Origin: Petunia secreta
Lineage: Eukaryota > Streptophyta > Magnoliopsida > Solanales > Solanaceae
Length of the DNA: 64,000 nt
Direction of reading: 5' to 3'
Assembly (NCBI GenBank): GCA_029990175.1
Contig: JARKIP010000048.1
Location: 26,932,001 to 26,996,000, forward strand
The position numbers were made by a program, and so were the translations under genes. The notes below the pieces were generated by a model. That model was not told the DNA's origin and searched no databases. It was given only the letters and a program-made list of their open reading frames with translations. Shown piece by piece: positions 10,820-22,535 of this stretch (within the stretch, counting starts at the first letter, position 1; every line of letters starts with the position of its first letter).

Positions 10820-10849
10820 CTAGTATAGGAATTCCCGTGCTAGCACGGG
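10820..10849 (-). mobile_element. Helitron 3' terminus (non-autonomous)
   Basis: The reverse strand has a perfect 16-bp palindrome CCCGTGCTAGCACGGG (10834-10849), a ten-base spacer and CTAG (10820-10823) followed by T. This fits Helitron 3' ends: a hairpin, then CTRR, inserted before T. The element body should extend rightward, but its 5' TC end was not identified, and no Rep or helicase coding is seen. Confidence 0.6.
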
Positions 10850-11593
10850 CCCAATAGTGGTCTATTGCATGATTTATGTCTCTTTAATTTCATGCTTCGT
10901 ATTTTGTCCAAACTTTCAAATGGACAAACTTTTTATATATAGCAGTCTTTATAGAGAAACCACCATAAATCACTATCCAAACTTATGAATTTATAGCTTT
11001 ATAAAATGAAATCAGTATAAATAGTAGTAGTACTTATTTTAATGTGAAAGTTAATTAAAATTACTATTTGAAATAATAAAAGCTAGACAATGCAAAAAAT
11101 TTTTGGTCCCAAGAAAATAATCTTACATGACAATTTATTTGGTCAAATAAAAAAACTTTTATTCAACTAAGTATGCTATTGACATCCGCTAGCTCATTTT
11201 GACTCTTGAGCTAGTCCTTATACGTGAATCAGTATCCCGAGTGGCAACTGCTATTTTTATGTGTAAAACTAAGTAAAATAAAAAAGAGAATTCAATTTCC
11301 CTAGTTGGCATGTTCATTGGAAGTTCATTGTTGGGTGAAATCTGAATTGTTCAAACTTCATATATTACATTAAGTTTTCTCTTGAGCTTGAGCAAATTAT
11401 TTTCCGATTGAATATCAGGGTTAGGCCATGCAGATAGAAGGTCCATTCGTTAAAACATTAGCTAGATGAGGCTAGCAACTCTGCTAAAGGCCAGGCTTGA
11501 TAATGCCTCTTTATGTAAAGGAATGATAAACTTTGAAAGAAAATTGAAGTTATGTGTAAGAGACAATTGTTTTTTTTTAATAAAAATACATGT

Positions 11594-11733
11594 ACAAAAA
11601 TCTATATTTATAAAATCTGAGATAGTTACCTTTCATAAAGTTCTAAGAGTAGTAGAGATGCAAACAAAAATCTATATTTATAAAATCTGAGATAGTGACC
11701 TTTCATAAAGTTCTAAGAGTAGTAGAGATGCAT
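11594..11733 (+). repeat. Two-copy direct tandem repeat, 70-bp unit
   Basis: TCTATATTTATAAAATCTGA starts at 11601 and again at 11671. The two 70-bp units differ by about one base (GTTACC versus GTGACC). The interval 10850-11593 before it has no recognised gene. Confidence 0.92.
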
Positions 11734-12229
11734 ACTATATATACTTTTTAATGTGGAAAAAAAGGATAAAACTAAATAAACAAAAAATTGATGGTTGCTT
11801 TTGAATCCCACCTCTATTATAGAATCGAAGTGAGAGTTTCTTCTCATCCAAGTCCTCGCGAATAAAAGGCTTATATTGAGTGACATGTTGAACGTGAGAC
11901 TTTTTGAGATTTCATCCAATCTATTAGTAATTTGTATATCTTGTTCAACTTCTCTCGAACTTTGTCCAAAAAATTCAACATACACATCTAGAATTCATAC
12001 AATAGTTACAACGCTGTCCAAATCTCATCCTCTTCATTTATATTTTTACTATGAGGAATGATGTATGTACAATTGTATAATACATAAAAATGTGGAGATT
12101 AACCGTACATGTATTACAATTTTAAAATTAAAAAAAAAACAAACCCTTATAATAGTAGAATTATATTTGTATTTTAAGAATAAAAAATATTTTAAATTAT
12201 ATATTTGTTTATTGATTGTTAATATATCA

Positions 12230-12370
12230 GTGATTTGACAAGTAATAATTTTTGCATTACAATACCTACATTCCGCATAACTAATACATGCATAACAATT
12301 ACTCGCATAACTAATCTCTACATTATAAATCTCTACATAACTTCTCTTCATACCATACGATCCCTAAAAG
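12230..12370. mobile_element. Possible remnant of Harbinger-type MITE
   Basis: Repeated CATAACTAATACATG and CTCTACATAACTT motifs resemble the subterminal repeats of the MITEs at 20814-21257 and 33550-34142. No intact TIR or TSD is visible. Confidence 0.35.
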
Positions 12371-12384
12371 TATTATTTATACTC

Positions 12385-12387
<3 letters not shown>

Positions 12388-12432
<45 letters not shown>
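12388..12432 (+). repeat. (TA)n microsatellite
   Basis: An uninterrupted run of about 22 TA units. The flanks (11734-12229 and 12433-13387) are AT-rich with no supported gene. Confidence 0.95.
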
Positions 12433-12434
<2 letters not shown>

Positions 12435-13392
12435 ACTGCGGGTGTATTGGGTGTAAATAATGAGTGTGGTTAGGAAACAGTTCAATTGCCAACCAAACCT
12501 AAAAGGCTAAGACGTGGAAAATCAGTCTTTGCGTGCCCATTCAGTTACTATTCAACTCTAAACTATAAGGGCATGGTCATATGCATGAATGACAATGATT
12601 GCCAGATTGGGAATTTGTATCAGTGTGTTTTTAAGTTAGCAAAAATATATAGTTCTGATATATTATTTTGGAACGAGTAAATATAACAATTTCAATGGCG
12701 CTATGCATAATTGATTTACTGAATTTTTAGCCAGATATTTGCTAGCACTTCCTCTGTATGTTCTTTTCTCTGGCGCCGATGTATTAATGTTGTAAGGATT
12801 TGAACATTGAAAATAGATGGTGAGTGTGATCACATTGTAGCAACAAGGTTCAAGTCTACCGATTGTTAGGATGTCTCAATTAGTGTCAAGTTAGTTAAGT
12901 GTAAAATTCTTCATTCAGCATTTAAAAAACACAATGTTTGGTAAGTGAATCCCTTCCTCTATTCTATAAAAAACACAGTCAATGACAAAACAAAACTAAA
13001 CGACATTAATTTACCTAAACATCAAGAAAATTAGATTGGTGTTCCTCGTAGTTTCGCAAATGGACCAAGTATATAATGTTCGTGATGCACTGTGCAACCT
13101 GGTCTCTACGGTCAGCCCCAAATATATCATACATGCATGCTTCTATATTCCATAACCATAGACAACGGAGGTTTATTTAATGTGATTACCTATCTAAATC
13201 TCCATACAATTTTCTCTAAAATTGAGCGGTTAGTGATTAATAGCAGTGTAAATCTTTCACGCACAGAGTCCTGTTGAAACGCCGGGTCATCTTGTGAATA
13301 GCTGACATAGTCGCATCACTTATATACCTTCTTCTTTTTTTGGTATGTTTTTTAATCTAGAGTTTGTAGGTAGAGGAAGTGCTGAAGAACCT

Positions 13393-13707
13393 TGCTAAGA
13401 TTCAGGGTTCTTGATGAGCCCTAATGATGAAGAAGAGGAAGAAGAAGACTTGAGGAAGAAGAAGCTCTTGTGAGCTGTGTGTGAGAGAGAAGAGAGAGAT
13501 GAGAGAAAGAACTCATTTCATTGAATTAATCAACTTCCAAACAAATACAAAGATCAGCTATTTATAGCTGTGGATTAATCCTAACTAACTTGGAAGATTA
13601 ACAACTAACTAACAGAATTACAAATGCTAACTGAAATTCGAAAAACAGGAAATGACTACTATGCCCTCGTTGCCTAACTAACTTTCTAACTGCCTATTTC
13701 TTTAACA
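13393..13707 (-). repeat. copia-1 3' LTR
   Basis: In + orientation it runs from TGCTAAGATT to CTTTAACA. The adjacent polypurine tract (13708-13720, CTCCCCCTCAAAC as read on +) is on the expected side for a minus-strand element. Confidence 0.95.
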
Positions 13708-15680
13708 CTCCCCCTCAAACTAGGAGGGGTAAAGATGTTAACTGATCCTAGTTTGGAACACAAATAGGCATGTTGAACTCGATTAAGACCTTTAGTCAAT
13801 ATGTCAGCTGGTTGCTCCTTGGTTGGGATGTATACAGTTTTGATCAAACCATTTTGAATCTTTTCCCTAACAAAGTGACAATCCACTTCAATATGCTTAG
13901 TTCTCTCATGGTACACTGGATTGGCAGCCATCTGAATTGCTGCTTTGCTGTCGGTGAACACTTTGACTGGAAATTCAACATCCACTCCAAGTTCCTTGAT
14001 TAACCAGATCAGCCAGGTCAGTTCTGCAGACAGAGTTGCCAAGCTTCTATACTCTGATTCTGCAGAACTTCTAGACACAGTGGTCTGTTTCTTAGACTTC
14101 CAGGATATTAAGGAATCCCCCAGCTTAACTAGGTAACCAGTCACAGATTTTCTGGAGAATGGGCATACAGCCCAGTCTGCATCACAACAAGCTTTGACTG
14201 TCTTTATACTGTTTGATGACAGCAGAATTCCTTGCCCAGGTTGATTCTTTACATATCTGACTATTCTCAGGGCAGCTTCCATGTGAGACACCTTAGGTTG
14301 TTGCAGAAATTAACTAAGTGTTTGGACACTGTAGGCTATGTTAGGTCTTGTGATTATGAGATAGAGTAGCTTTCCAATCAGTCTCTGATAAGGAGCTGGA
14401 TTGGGTAGTTCTTTGTCAGTATTCTTCAATTTCAGCTTCTTGTTGACATGGTCATCATACTCTTTTGTAGTCAACTTGATGTTGAGTTCCATGGGGGTAT
14501 TGGCTGGCTTTGCAGCACTTAGGCCAGCTTCTGAGATGAGTTCAAGTGCATATTTCCTCTGATGCATTACTAGGCCTTTGCTTGATCTAGCAAACTCCAG
14601 TCCTAGGAAATACTTCAGCTCTCCCAGGTCCTTCATCTTGAATGCCTGCTGTAGTGCTACCTTAGTTTCTGTGATTAGTTCCAGACTATCACCAGTAATC
14701 AACATGTCATCAACATATACTAGAATAATCACCATGCCCTTCTTAGTTCTCTTTGTGAATAGAGAGTGATCCAGCTTGCTCTGAGTGAATTGAAACCTTA
14801 TCAAGGCCTCAGTTAATTTTGCATTCCACTGTCTTGGAGCCTGTTTGAGACCATACAGGGATTTTATGAGTCTGCATACTTGTTTCTCCCCCTGACTCTT
14901 GAATCCCTGTGGCAAATCCATGTATTCATCAAATAAATCACCCTGCAGGAAGGCATTATATACATCCATCTGATGTATTTTCCACTATTTAGATGCAGCT
15001 ATAGACAATACAGTCCTAACAGTAACCATTTTAACTACTGGTGAGAAAGTTTCCTGGTAATCTATTCCCTCCTTCTGACTGTACCCTTTAGCTACAAGTC
15101 TTGATTTGAACCTTTCTACCTCTCCAGATGCCTTGTATTTGATCTTATAGATCCATTTACAGCTTATTGTTCTTTTTCCTTTAGGAAGAGTGACTATGCT
15201 CCAGGTATGGTTGTCTTCTAGAGCTTGTATTTCAGCTTTCATAGCTTCTACCCATCTAGGGTCAGCTGATGCTTCTGCATATGTTTTAGGTTCAGTAGTT
15301 GATGAAAATGCTGCAACATAGGCTTGATATTTGGGAGATAGGTTGTCATAAGATATGAATTGATCCATAGAGTAAGGTATGTTATCATGTATGCTTAGGG
15401 AGATGAAGTCTTTCATCCATACTGGAGGATTTTTTCCTCTCTTTGGTCTGATTGTCTGTTGTGGAGATGGTATTTGTTAATGTAGGATTGGCTCTTGGTT
15501 GTTTATAGCAGTAGGATTATTCTGAGGAACTACATCCTCAGTAGGTGCTGTGTCATTCTGGGGAACTACATCCTCAGTGGGTGCTGTTTCATTGTGTGAT
15601 ACAACTGGATCGGGCTGAGCAATGGTGCCAGTTTGAATAGGATGGGATAAGTGCTCAGCTGATGAGTCAGTTTGGATTGT
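13708..15680 (-). pseudogene. copia-1 reverse transcriptase and RNase H (broken)
   Basis: Reading leftward, a segment ending near 14985 has the RT start (WxYKIKYKASGEVERFKSRLVAKG). The next segment carries the catalytic YVDDMLITGD and KYFLGLEF, and the last (14291 to 13686) is RNase H, with DADWA, SRSSAESEYRS, TDSKAAIQ and PADILTKGL. The three parts are separated by in-frame stops at 15477-15479, 14985-14987 and 14310-14312. Each stop sits where copia proteins have Gln and could have arisen by one C-to-T change. The domain set is otherwise complete and well conserved. Confidence 0.93.
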
Positions 15681-15691
15681 GTCACTAGTAT

Positions 15692-17080
15692 CTAGAAAGA
15701 TAGGGGTATGTCTTCTTTGTCTAGGAAGGGATAGGTGTTTTCCTTAAAGATGACATCCCTGCTTACACAGAATGTCTTAGCTGCAAGATCATACAATACA
15801 TATCCTTTCTGCACTTCTGAGTATCCCATGTGTACTGCTGGTTTTGCCCTTGGCTGCAGCTTATCAGTTTCTTGAACTATTTTTGCATAGCATAGGCAGC
15901 CAATAGTTCTGAGATGAGTTAGAGAAGGCTTCTTCTCATACAGCAGTTCATAAGGTGAAGCACCTTTTAACACAGATGATGGGACTCTATTTATCAGATA
16001 TACTGCAGCTGAAATGCAGTGGCCCCAAAACCTGATAGGTATGTGGGCTTGACATCTGAGTGCCCTGGTTACGTCTAGAATGTGCCTATGATTCCTTTCT
16101 GCTACTCCATTCTGTTGAGGAGTATAGGCACAGGTTCTTTGATGAACCATTGCCAGTTGGTTGAACATAGAACTACACACTGAGTTGAGAAATTCTGCAC
16201 CATTATCTGTTCTAATAGTCTTGACTTTTCTATCAAAGTGAGTGTGCACATAAGTAAAGAAATTCTTTAAAGCTACACAAGCATCAGACTTCAACTTTAA
16301 CAAGAACACCCAGGTCATCCTGGTATAATCATCAACTACAATCAGAAAGTACCTATTACCATCAAAAGTAGCTTGCTTGTAGGGACCCCAAACATCTACA
16401 TGTATCAGTTCAAAAGACTTTACAGTTTTGATACTAGAAGCTGGAAAAGGTAATCTAATTTGTTTTGCACAAGGGCAAACATCACATTTATTCAACACTG
16501 TACTAGTTACTTCAGAATCTATAGGAAGCATTTTTCTTAAGACAGTAGATGAAGCATGTCCTAATCTTCTGTGCCACACTTTTATATCTTCATCAGTGTA
16601 GGTTGTAGTCAGACTAATGTTGGGGCTTGTTTTTGGTTGCCTGCTCAGCACATATAGGCCATTGTCTTCTTTACCAATCATCTTCACCTTCCCACTGGAG
16701 AGATCCTTAAATACACATAGGTGTGGATAGAAAGTGACTGAGCAGTTCAATTCCTTTGTCAACTTAGACACAGACAACAAGTTGTATTTAAACTTAGGGA
16801 GATGAAACACATTTTCAATTGTGTTTTGTCCTGGTAAGTGACTGGAACCAGTGTGTGTAACCAAGGCTACTTCACCATTGGGTAGATACACCCTTTTGGC
16901 CTGAGTATTGTCAAGTGTTCTGGACTGATTTAGCATTGTAATGTCTGCCACCATATGATTGGTGGCCCCTGTATCTATGATCCAATCTTGGCCTAGATTG
17001 GATGCTAACATAGCACTGCTCATACCTACTGCATTTGCAGAAGCCAGTTCATTTGAACCTATGTAGTTATGTCCCAACAT
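15692..17080 (-). pseudogene. copia-1 protease and integrase segment
   Basis: A 462-codon open segment carries the aspartic protease active site (IIDTGATNHMV), the gag-pre-integrase zinc region (H-R-LGH then CDVCPCAKQ), and integrase catalytic positions in HVDVWGP, IRTDNGAEF and QQNGVAERNH. The C-terminal IKxxxYPFL region follows. The frame is intact over this stretch, but a frame break near 17080 separates it from gag. Confidence 0.93.
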
Positions 17081-17084
17081 AGGT

Positions 17085-18080
17085 CCTTAGTGAAAGAACT
17101 TGGTCCTTGAGGGACTTGACTAGGTCCTGCTCTTTGAGTCTGCCAGTCTGAATCATTATACACATCAGTTTCCCCTATAGCATTGTATGCTGCATTGTTA
17201 GGCTTCCTTCTCTTGTAATCAGCTGGATACCCTTTTATCTTGTAGCAATCCTCAGTGTTGTGGTTCTTCATTTTGCATTTCTCACAGTATAAGTTCTTAG
17301 GATATGGCCTCTTGTATCTCTGATTTCCAGCAGCTTTAGTGTAAAGTGCAGTAGAATCACCAGTTGGTCCAGCACCTAGAAGCCCAGTAGCATTTGTCAC
17401 TCCCTTTTGACTCTCATTACTCACGATCATTGCATAAGCCTGATTTACAGTAGGCAGGGGAGACATCAGTAGGATTTGGCTTCTAGCTTGAGGATAAGAC
17501 TCATTGAGTCCCATGAGAAACTGGTACAACTTCTGTCTCTGCAGATAGTTCTTGAATTCCTTTGAATTTTCACAGTTACACCCAGGAGGTGGCACTAGAG
17601 CCTCAAACTCATCCCAAAGATCCTTCAATTTTGTAAAGTAACAGGCCACAGAATTTGTTCCTTAAACAAGAGAGGCAACTTCCTTATGTATGTTAAAAAT
17701 TCTTGAATCATTTGCTTTGTTGATCCTTTCATACAGATCTTCCCATACAACTTGAGCATTAGATGCATACACAATTCCACCTAATAACTGCTAGACACTG
17801 AATTCATTAGCCAAGAAAGCACAATTGCATTGCACCTTTCCCACTGGGTCCAAAGATCTTCAGTATAGGTTTCCTTTGTACAAGAACCATCAACCAAACC
17901 TAGTTTGTTTCTTCCTAACAAAGCAATTCGCATAGACCTACTCCATAATGAGTAATTCTCCACCCCAGTTAGTTGAATTGAGATCAGGGAGATACCACTT
18001 ACATCGTTTGAATGCAGATAGAGTGGATGATTGTGGTCAAGTTGCTGAGTCATAACACCATTGTTTTGTGTATTAGCCAT
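17085..18080 (-). pseudogene. copia-1 gag (broken)
   Basis: The likely ATG is at 18080 (MANTQNNG). The upstream 28-codon extension to 18164 is leader. The N-terminal part carries NHPLYLHSND and LTGVENYSLWSRSM, typical of copia gag (UBN2/DUF4219-like). A one-base frameshift lies near 17790 and a Gln-to-stop change at 17662-17664. The C-terminal part has a zinc knuckle CEKCKMKNHNTEDC near 17250-17287. Gag forms the particle and binds the genomic RNA. Confidence 0.9.
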
Positions 18081-18184
18081 TGCTGAAACTGCAATCTTGA
18101 TATTTCTTGATTTTGAGATGAAGATGAAGGGAAACAGTATTAATCCTCTGGATCGTTTACGCAATCAGAATTACTGATTGATAA

Positions 18185-18197
18185 TGCTCTGATACCA
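18185..18197 (-). other. copia-1 primer-binding site
   Basis: The reverse strand reads TGGTATCAGAGC directly next to the 5' LTR, the tRNA-iMet type. Confidence 0.92.
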
Positions 18198-18512
18198 TGC
18201 TAAGATTCAGGGTTCTTGATGAGCCCTAATGATGAAGAAGAGGAAGAAGAAGACTTGAGGAAGAAGAAGCTCTTGTGAGCTGTGTGTGAGAGAGAAGAGA
18301 GAGATGAGAGAAAGAACTCAGTTCATTGAATTAATCAACTTCCAAACTAATACAAAGATCAGCTATTTATAGCTGTGGATTAATCCTAACTAACTTGGAA
18401 GATTAACAACTAACTAACAGAATTACAAATGCTAACTGAAATCCGGAATACAGGAAATGACTACTATGCCGTCGTTGCCTAACTAACTTTCTAACTGCCT
18501 ATTTCTTTAACA
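18198..18512 (-). repeat. copia-1 5' LTR
   Basis: 315 bp, with six counted differences from 13393-13707. It is followed by the TSD AACCT. Confidence 0.95.
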
Positions 18513-18829
18513 AACCTAAATGTTTCGTATGTTCGTTATTTCGGTTGAACGCTTAATAATGAATGAGTTCAACGTAAATGAGTGCCAACTTCTTTACACT
18601 CGGCAAGTAGTTTTTGATATCAGGTTAATAGATTGTATTGTACTGTGTAGACGGCTTCTCATACTTTCTTGCTTAAGCTAGGACCTAAATGTTTGTTTTG
18701 GAGCATACTAAATTCACTAAATAAAAAACAACACATACGCAAATATCTAATACACTATTCAAACACAATGTCTTTGTTCATATGAATTAATGCATTGATA
18801 TACATAGACCCACTTAATTGGAAGATGGA

Positions 18830-19125
18830 GCTAACATAAGCTGGAACTTGGAAAGTCGGCAAATGGTAAAAATAAAGCAAGGCAGTAGAATGACTTCTAG
18901 TGCCATTGCAAATCTAGCAGTGGTACTTGGCATCATTTTGTTTATCCCATGATTGTCCAGAATGTGTGAAGGATCGAGAGGAAAAGTTACGGCCCCTCGG
19001 CGACCTCTTCCTTGAGAGTTTCTTCCACGACCACGATTGGTTGAGTCTTGTTGTTGTGGTCGATCAGAACTAAAGAAAAGGTGGCTTAGATTTGCAATAG
19101 CAGGATGGTCAACGACTGGATTTGG
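18830..19125 (-). pseudogene. Second copia gag fragment (RGR-rich region and zinc knuckle)
   Basis: The reverse strand encodes DRPQQQDSTNRGRGR and a further GRGR run, then KYHC-stop-ICNGT-HSTALL, matching the CQIC...GH zinc knuckle of RE/Tork-type copia gag. The stop replaces the expected Gln. It is a scrap with no LTR or pol attached and is unrelated to copia-1. 18518-18829 shows nothing recognisable. Confidence 0.7.
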
Positions 19126-19285
19126 CGTTTAAGGATAAAGTGAAGAGATTGTGACCATGGAGGGATTCATGATTCAGAGACGAGCTATGAAGTTTAGAGC
19201 ATAGCAAATAAAATATAGAGCAAGTTGGGATACTACCGAGTGTCACCTTTGAAGGATACGTACGGCTGCAAATAGTTACTTTCTC

Positions 19286-19560
19286 TGTTGTCCCACATCG
19301 GATAGCAAAGCTTATTCCCTCCACTATATAAGTAAGCAGCAAGCTTCGATAATGTCAAAGTGGCGTCATGTGTATAGACAAGGTAGGAAAAGGGAAGGCT
19401 TGGTCCTTTGTCCACGTGGAATCTTGTCAGCCTTAATATTGTGGGGGCAAGCAGTGTGAAATTTCTACATTACCCTTGGTCGGCAAGCAGGTTGACGTTG
19501 ACCTGTTTATTGTCATTTATAAAGGAGTAGTAGATAGACTAGGGTAGGTTCAGTGCAGGC
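19286..19560 (+). mobile_element. LTR-like sequence (uncertain)
   Basis: TGTTGTCCCACATCGG at 19286, followed by ACTATATAAG at about 19322, resembles the start of several plant LTRs plus a TATA box. No end, partner LTR or TSD was found. Confidence 0.3.
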
Positions 19561-20813
19561 CCAATATGTAACTACTAAATTGCTCCCTTTTTTCTTTTTT
19601 AATTTTTCTTTGAGTATATGTTATTATTGTATATTTGTATTGCTCTATTCCTTTAGTATTTCCTAGTTGCTTCGCGAAGTATATTATAGTATTACAAAAT
19701 GATCCAAACAATTCTTATAAGCATTTGTTCTCCAATACGTGCTCTTTTTGCTTTTTGGGAAATGCTAGTCATTTATTTAACCATTTTTAACTACAAACTT
19801 GGAATTTCATTTACTTAAGGTAAATACTAACATTTTTAGCATCATCTACACATTATTGCTCTTTCTTTGGTGTAAATTATGGAAAAGTTAGACTAAAGGC
19901 TCTTTTTTTTAAGGTAAACGATTATTCACTATAAAAAGTAATTAAGAATTATTTATTAAAGTTTCTTTACCTTTTTTTTTAATGTGCAAATTGTGGTATA
20001 TTTTTCTCATACCTTTTGAAGTTTATGTTGTCATTTTTTGATGAATTTGAAGTGCCTCATCTTCATTTAATATGCTATAACATGGACATTTATAAAAGTG
20101 CACAGATGACCGAACAATACTACAGTATTATTATCTCCGGAATATTCTAGATCTTTGTTTTTTGGGTGAGTGCACAGAGATTTTTGTTTATGTGCACTTC
20201 AAAATTTTTACTCAATTCTTATCGTTACTTTTGTTGGGATTTATAGAAATAAAAATTGAAAATATTTGTACTTTCCCCGCAAGGAAATCATAAAAATTTC
20301 TTATGTTTTTTAGCATCATGCTACGTTCCAAAACCAGGGGTCTAAGTACTTCATGGAGTATGTCCTAATTTATCTAACGTATAAATTTTTTTGTCTTAAT
20401 ATAATAACATCATGCTATATTTCAGAAAAAATATAATTATATTTAAAATTTCTCATCATTCTACTTCTAATAATACAATATATAGGCACCGAATTTTCTC
20501 TAACTCATTTTACGTTTTCAAGTTTCAAAATCTTTATGTGTTTCTAAGAAACACGTATTCAATTAAACATGGATACATAACTGGGACTAAAAGTGTATAT
20601 ATATTATCATTATATCTTTCTTATATTATTATGTGCTCGTCTGATATAATATAATGCATTAAGTTCAATCTAGTGAGAAATTGTTATAGAGGTCCACACA
20701 AAATAACAAATTTAATTAGTATAGGATAATACAATTTGTTAGATTACTAATTTTTGTTAAACAAAGGACATGTTGCTGTCCATCTCATCTCGTTTAAAAT
20801 GGTTATACGTATA
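19561..20813. other. AT-rich intergenic, nothing recognised
   Basis: Poly-T and poly-A rich DNA. The longest frame (80 codons at 20412) has no recognisable motif and biased AT content, so it is not called as a gene. Confidence 0.5.
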
Positions 20814-21257
20814 GGAGACGTTTGGTTTGTTGCATTGGGTATATTAATCCATGTATTAAATTTAATCCATTGTTTGGTTGGTATTTTGAAAGAGGTATAA
20901 CTAATACATGCATTAAATAATACACCAATTGGTGTATAATTTTGTCCCTCCACCAAGGTGGCATAACTAATACATGTATTAGTTATATATGGATAAAGTA
21001 ACAAAATGACAATAATATCCTTCCCATTTCCCTAGAAACCAATAAAAGTCAATCATCAAAGGATATAATTGTAAATTCATTACTTTTTAGTTTAAAAATA
21101 AATCAAATATATTAAATGATATAACTTTTATCTCCAATGAACCAAACACTGGATAAATTTAATCCCCGTATTATTAATCCCTGTAATATTAATCCATGTA
21201 TTATTAGTCCCTGTATTACAATCCCTGTATAATTAGTCCATCAAACCAAACGACCCC
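20814..21257. mobile_element. Harbinger-type MITE (444 bp)
   Basis: The termini GGAGACGTTTGGTTTG (left) and GGGGTCGTTTGGTTTG (reverse complement of right) form TIRs. ATA flanks both ends as a probable 3-bp target duplication. Subterminal copies of TTAATCCATGTATT are in opposite orientation at the two ends. It is related to the MITE at 33550. Confidence 0.8.
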
Positions 21258-21759
21258 ATAAAGTACTACTCTCGTTTTTAACAATATAATAATAATAATA
21301 ATATGGTTCAATTTTTCTCCACAGAATATGAGGTTGGATGTAAAGAGAGTACCTGTGGGTCCTCACTTATGTTCCTCTTATTAGGTGTAAGTGTGCAACT
21401 TTAGTAGAACTAATGTAGCAACAGAGTGACAGACAAAAGACATCACGTGTCTTCTGAACACGTGTCAGTTCATTAATCTACAGTGAGAATTAACATAAAG
21501 TTGAAGGATATATATTGAAAGCGGCGGCAAAATATCAAGAATTATCAATTATACCCCTACTTTTTGCAGAAATATGTTGTATGCATCTCGTATTAGCTGT
21601 AGATATATATGTCTTTCCAATTAAACCAGAAAGGTACAGCTGCAGTTGCAGCATGTACAATATATATGAAGCACCCATAATATGAATTTCCAATATTGTC
21701 CTAAGCAGGACAACCTTAACGTGCTTCGTTCTCTCTTATATATTAGGAGAGATGTTATA

Positions 21760-21806
<47 letters not shown>

Positions 21807-22525
21807 GGTTGTTATTAGACTGTGTCATTTAGTTGTTTGACCTAGTAACACTATCTATACATACATATTTATATGTTATTATATAAGCATGAAGACCAAA
21901 CTCAAATAGTGACATATAGATAAAATTATCCTTATAATTGTGAAAGAATAATATAATTATAATGTGGTAAGTGTCTTTACCTCTTCCGAAAACAAAGTAA
22001 CTACTCGACATTAATATACAAAAATGTAACTTCAAAAGTTTAAGTTGCTGGATTTTGACGTTTGCTTTTGAATGTTCAGAAATTTACTATGGTTCCTTCA
22101 ATATTAAGAATACGTACAATGTTTCTTTGACAATGTATTTTACTTGTCTTTGTTGGGAGATTCTATGAAATATTTAATTGGACAGTTCATAATTCCACGT
22201 TATAACACAAGAAAATATAGGGTGACGAGGGGATGGAATTTGGGAAAGAAATGAAGAGAAAAATCCGTGGGCTGTTTGGCTAAACTTGTGAAATAGTGGG
22301 TGAAGAAACCACTTTTGCTATTTATTTATTGAACTCTGATGCTATACTACCAATTTTCTTGTCTAAGCATATAGTTTCTTTCTCTTTCGTTCTTTGTTTC
22401 CTTTAACGGAGCATAAAATGAGATAGGTTGATGAAGATATTACCCAAAAATTCAAAATTAATAAATGTTATTGGGGTGTTATGTGATAAATGTGTCTAGC
22501 TAAGTGAAAGGTAAGTTCTATGTAA
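21258..22525. other. Intergenic with (ATT)n microsatellite
   Basis: A run of about 16 ATT units occupies roughly 21758-21806. No other supported feature; the short frames are AT-rich and motif-free. Confidence 0.6.
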
Positions 22526-22535
22526 TAGTTATAAG

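Larger units (their letters stand above)
13393..18512 (-). mobile_element. Full-length Ty1/copia LTR retrotransposon (copia-1)
   Basis: Two 315-bp LTRs (13393-13707 and 18198-18512) flank gag-protease-integrase-RT-RNase H in copia order on the reverse strand. The target duplication AACCT is present at 13388-13392 and 18513-18517. Six LTR differences were counted (about 1.9%), so the insertion is fairly young. The genes carry at least four stops and two frame breaks, so it is not autonomous. Confidence 0.96.

Noticed and set aside
11713..12351. Several 60-100 codon ORFs on both strands
   Set aside because: AT-driven open frames overlapping each other and the MITE remnant; no motifs.
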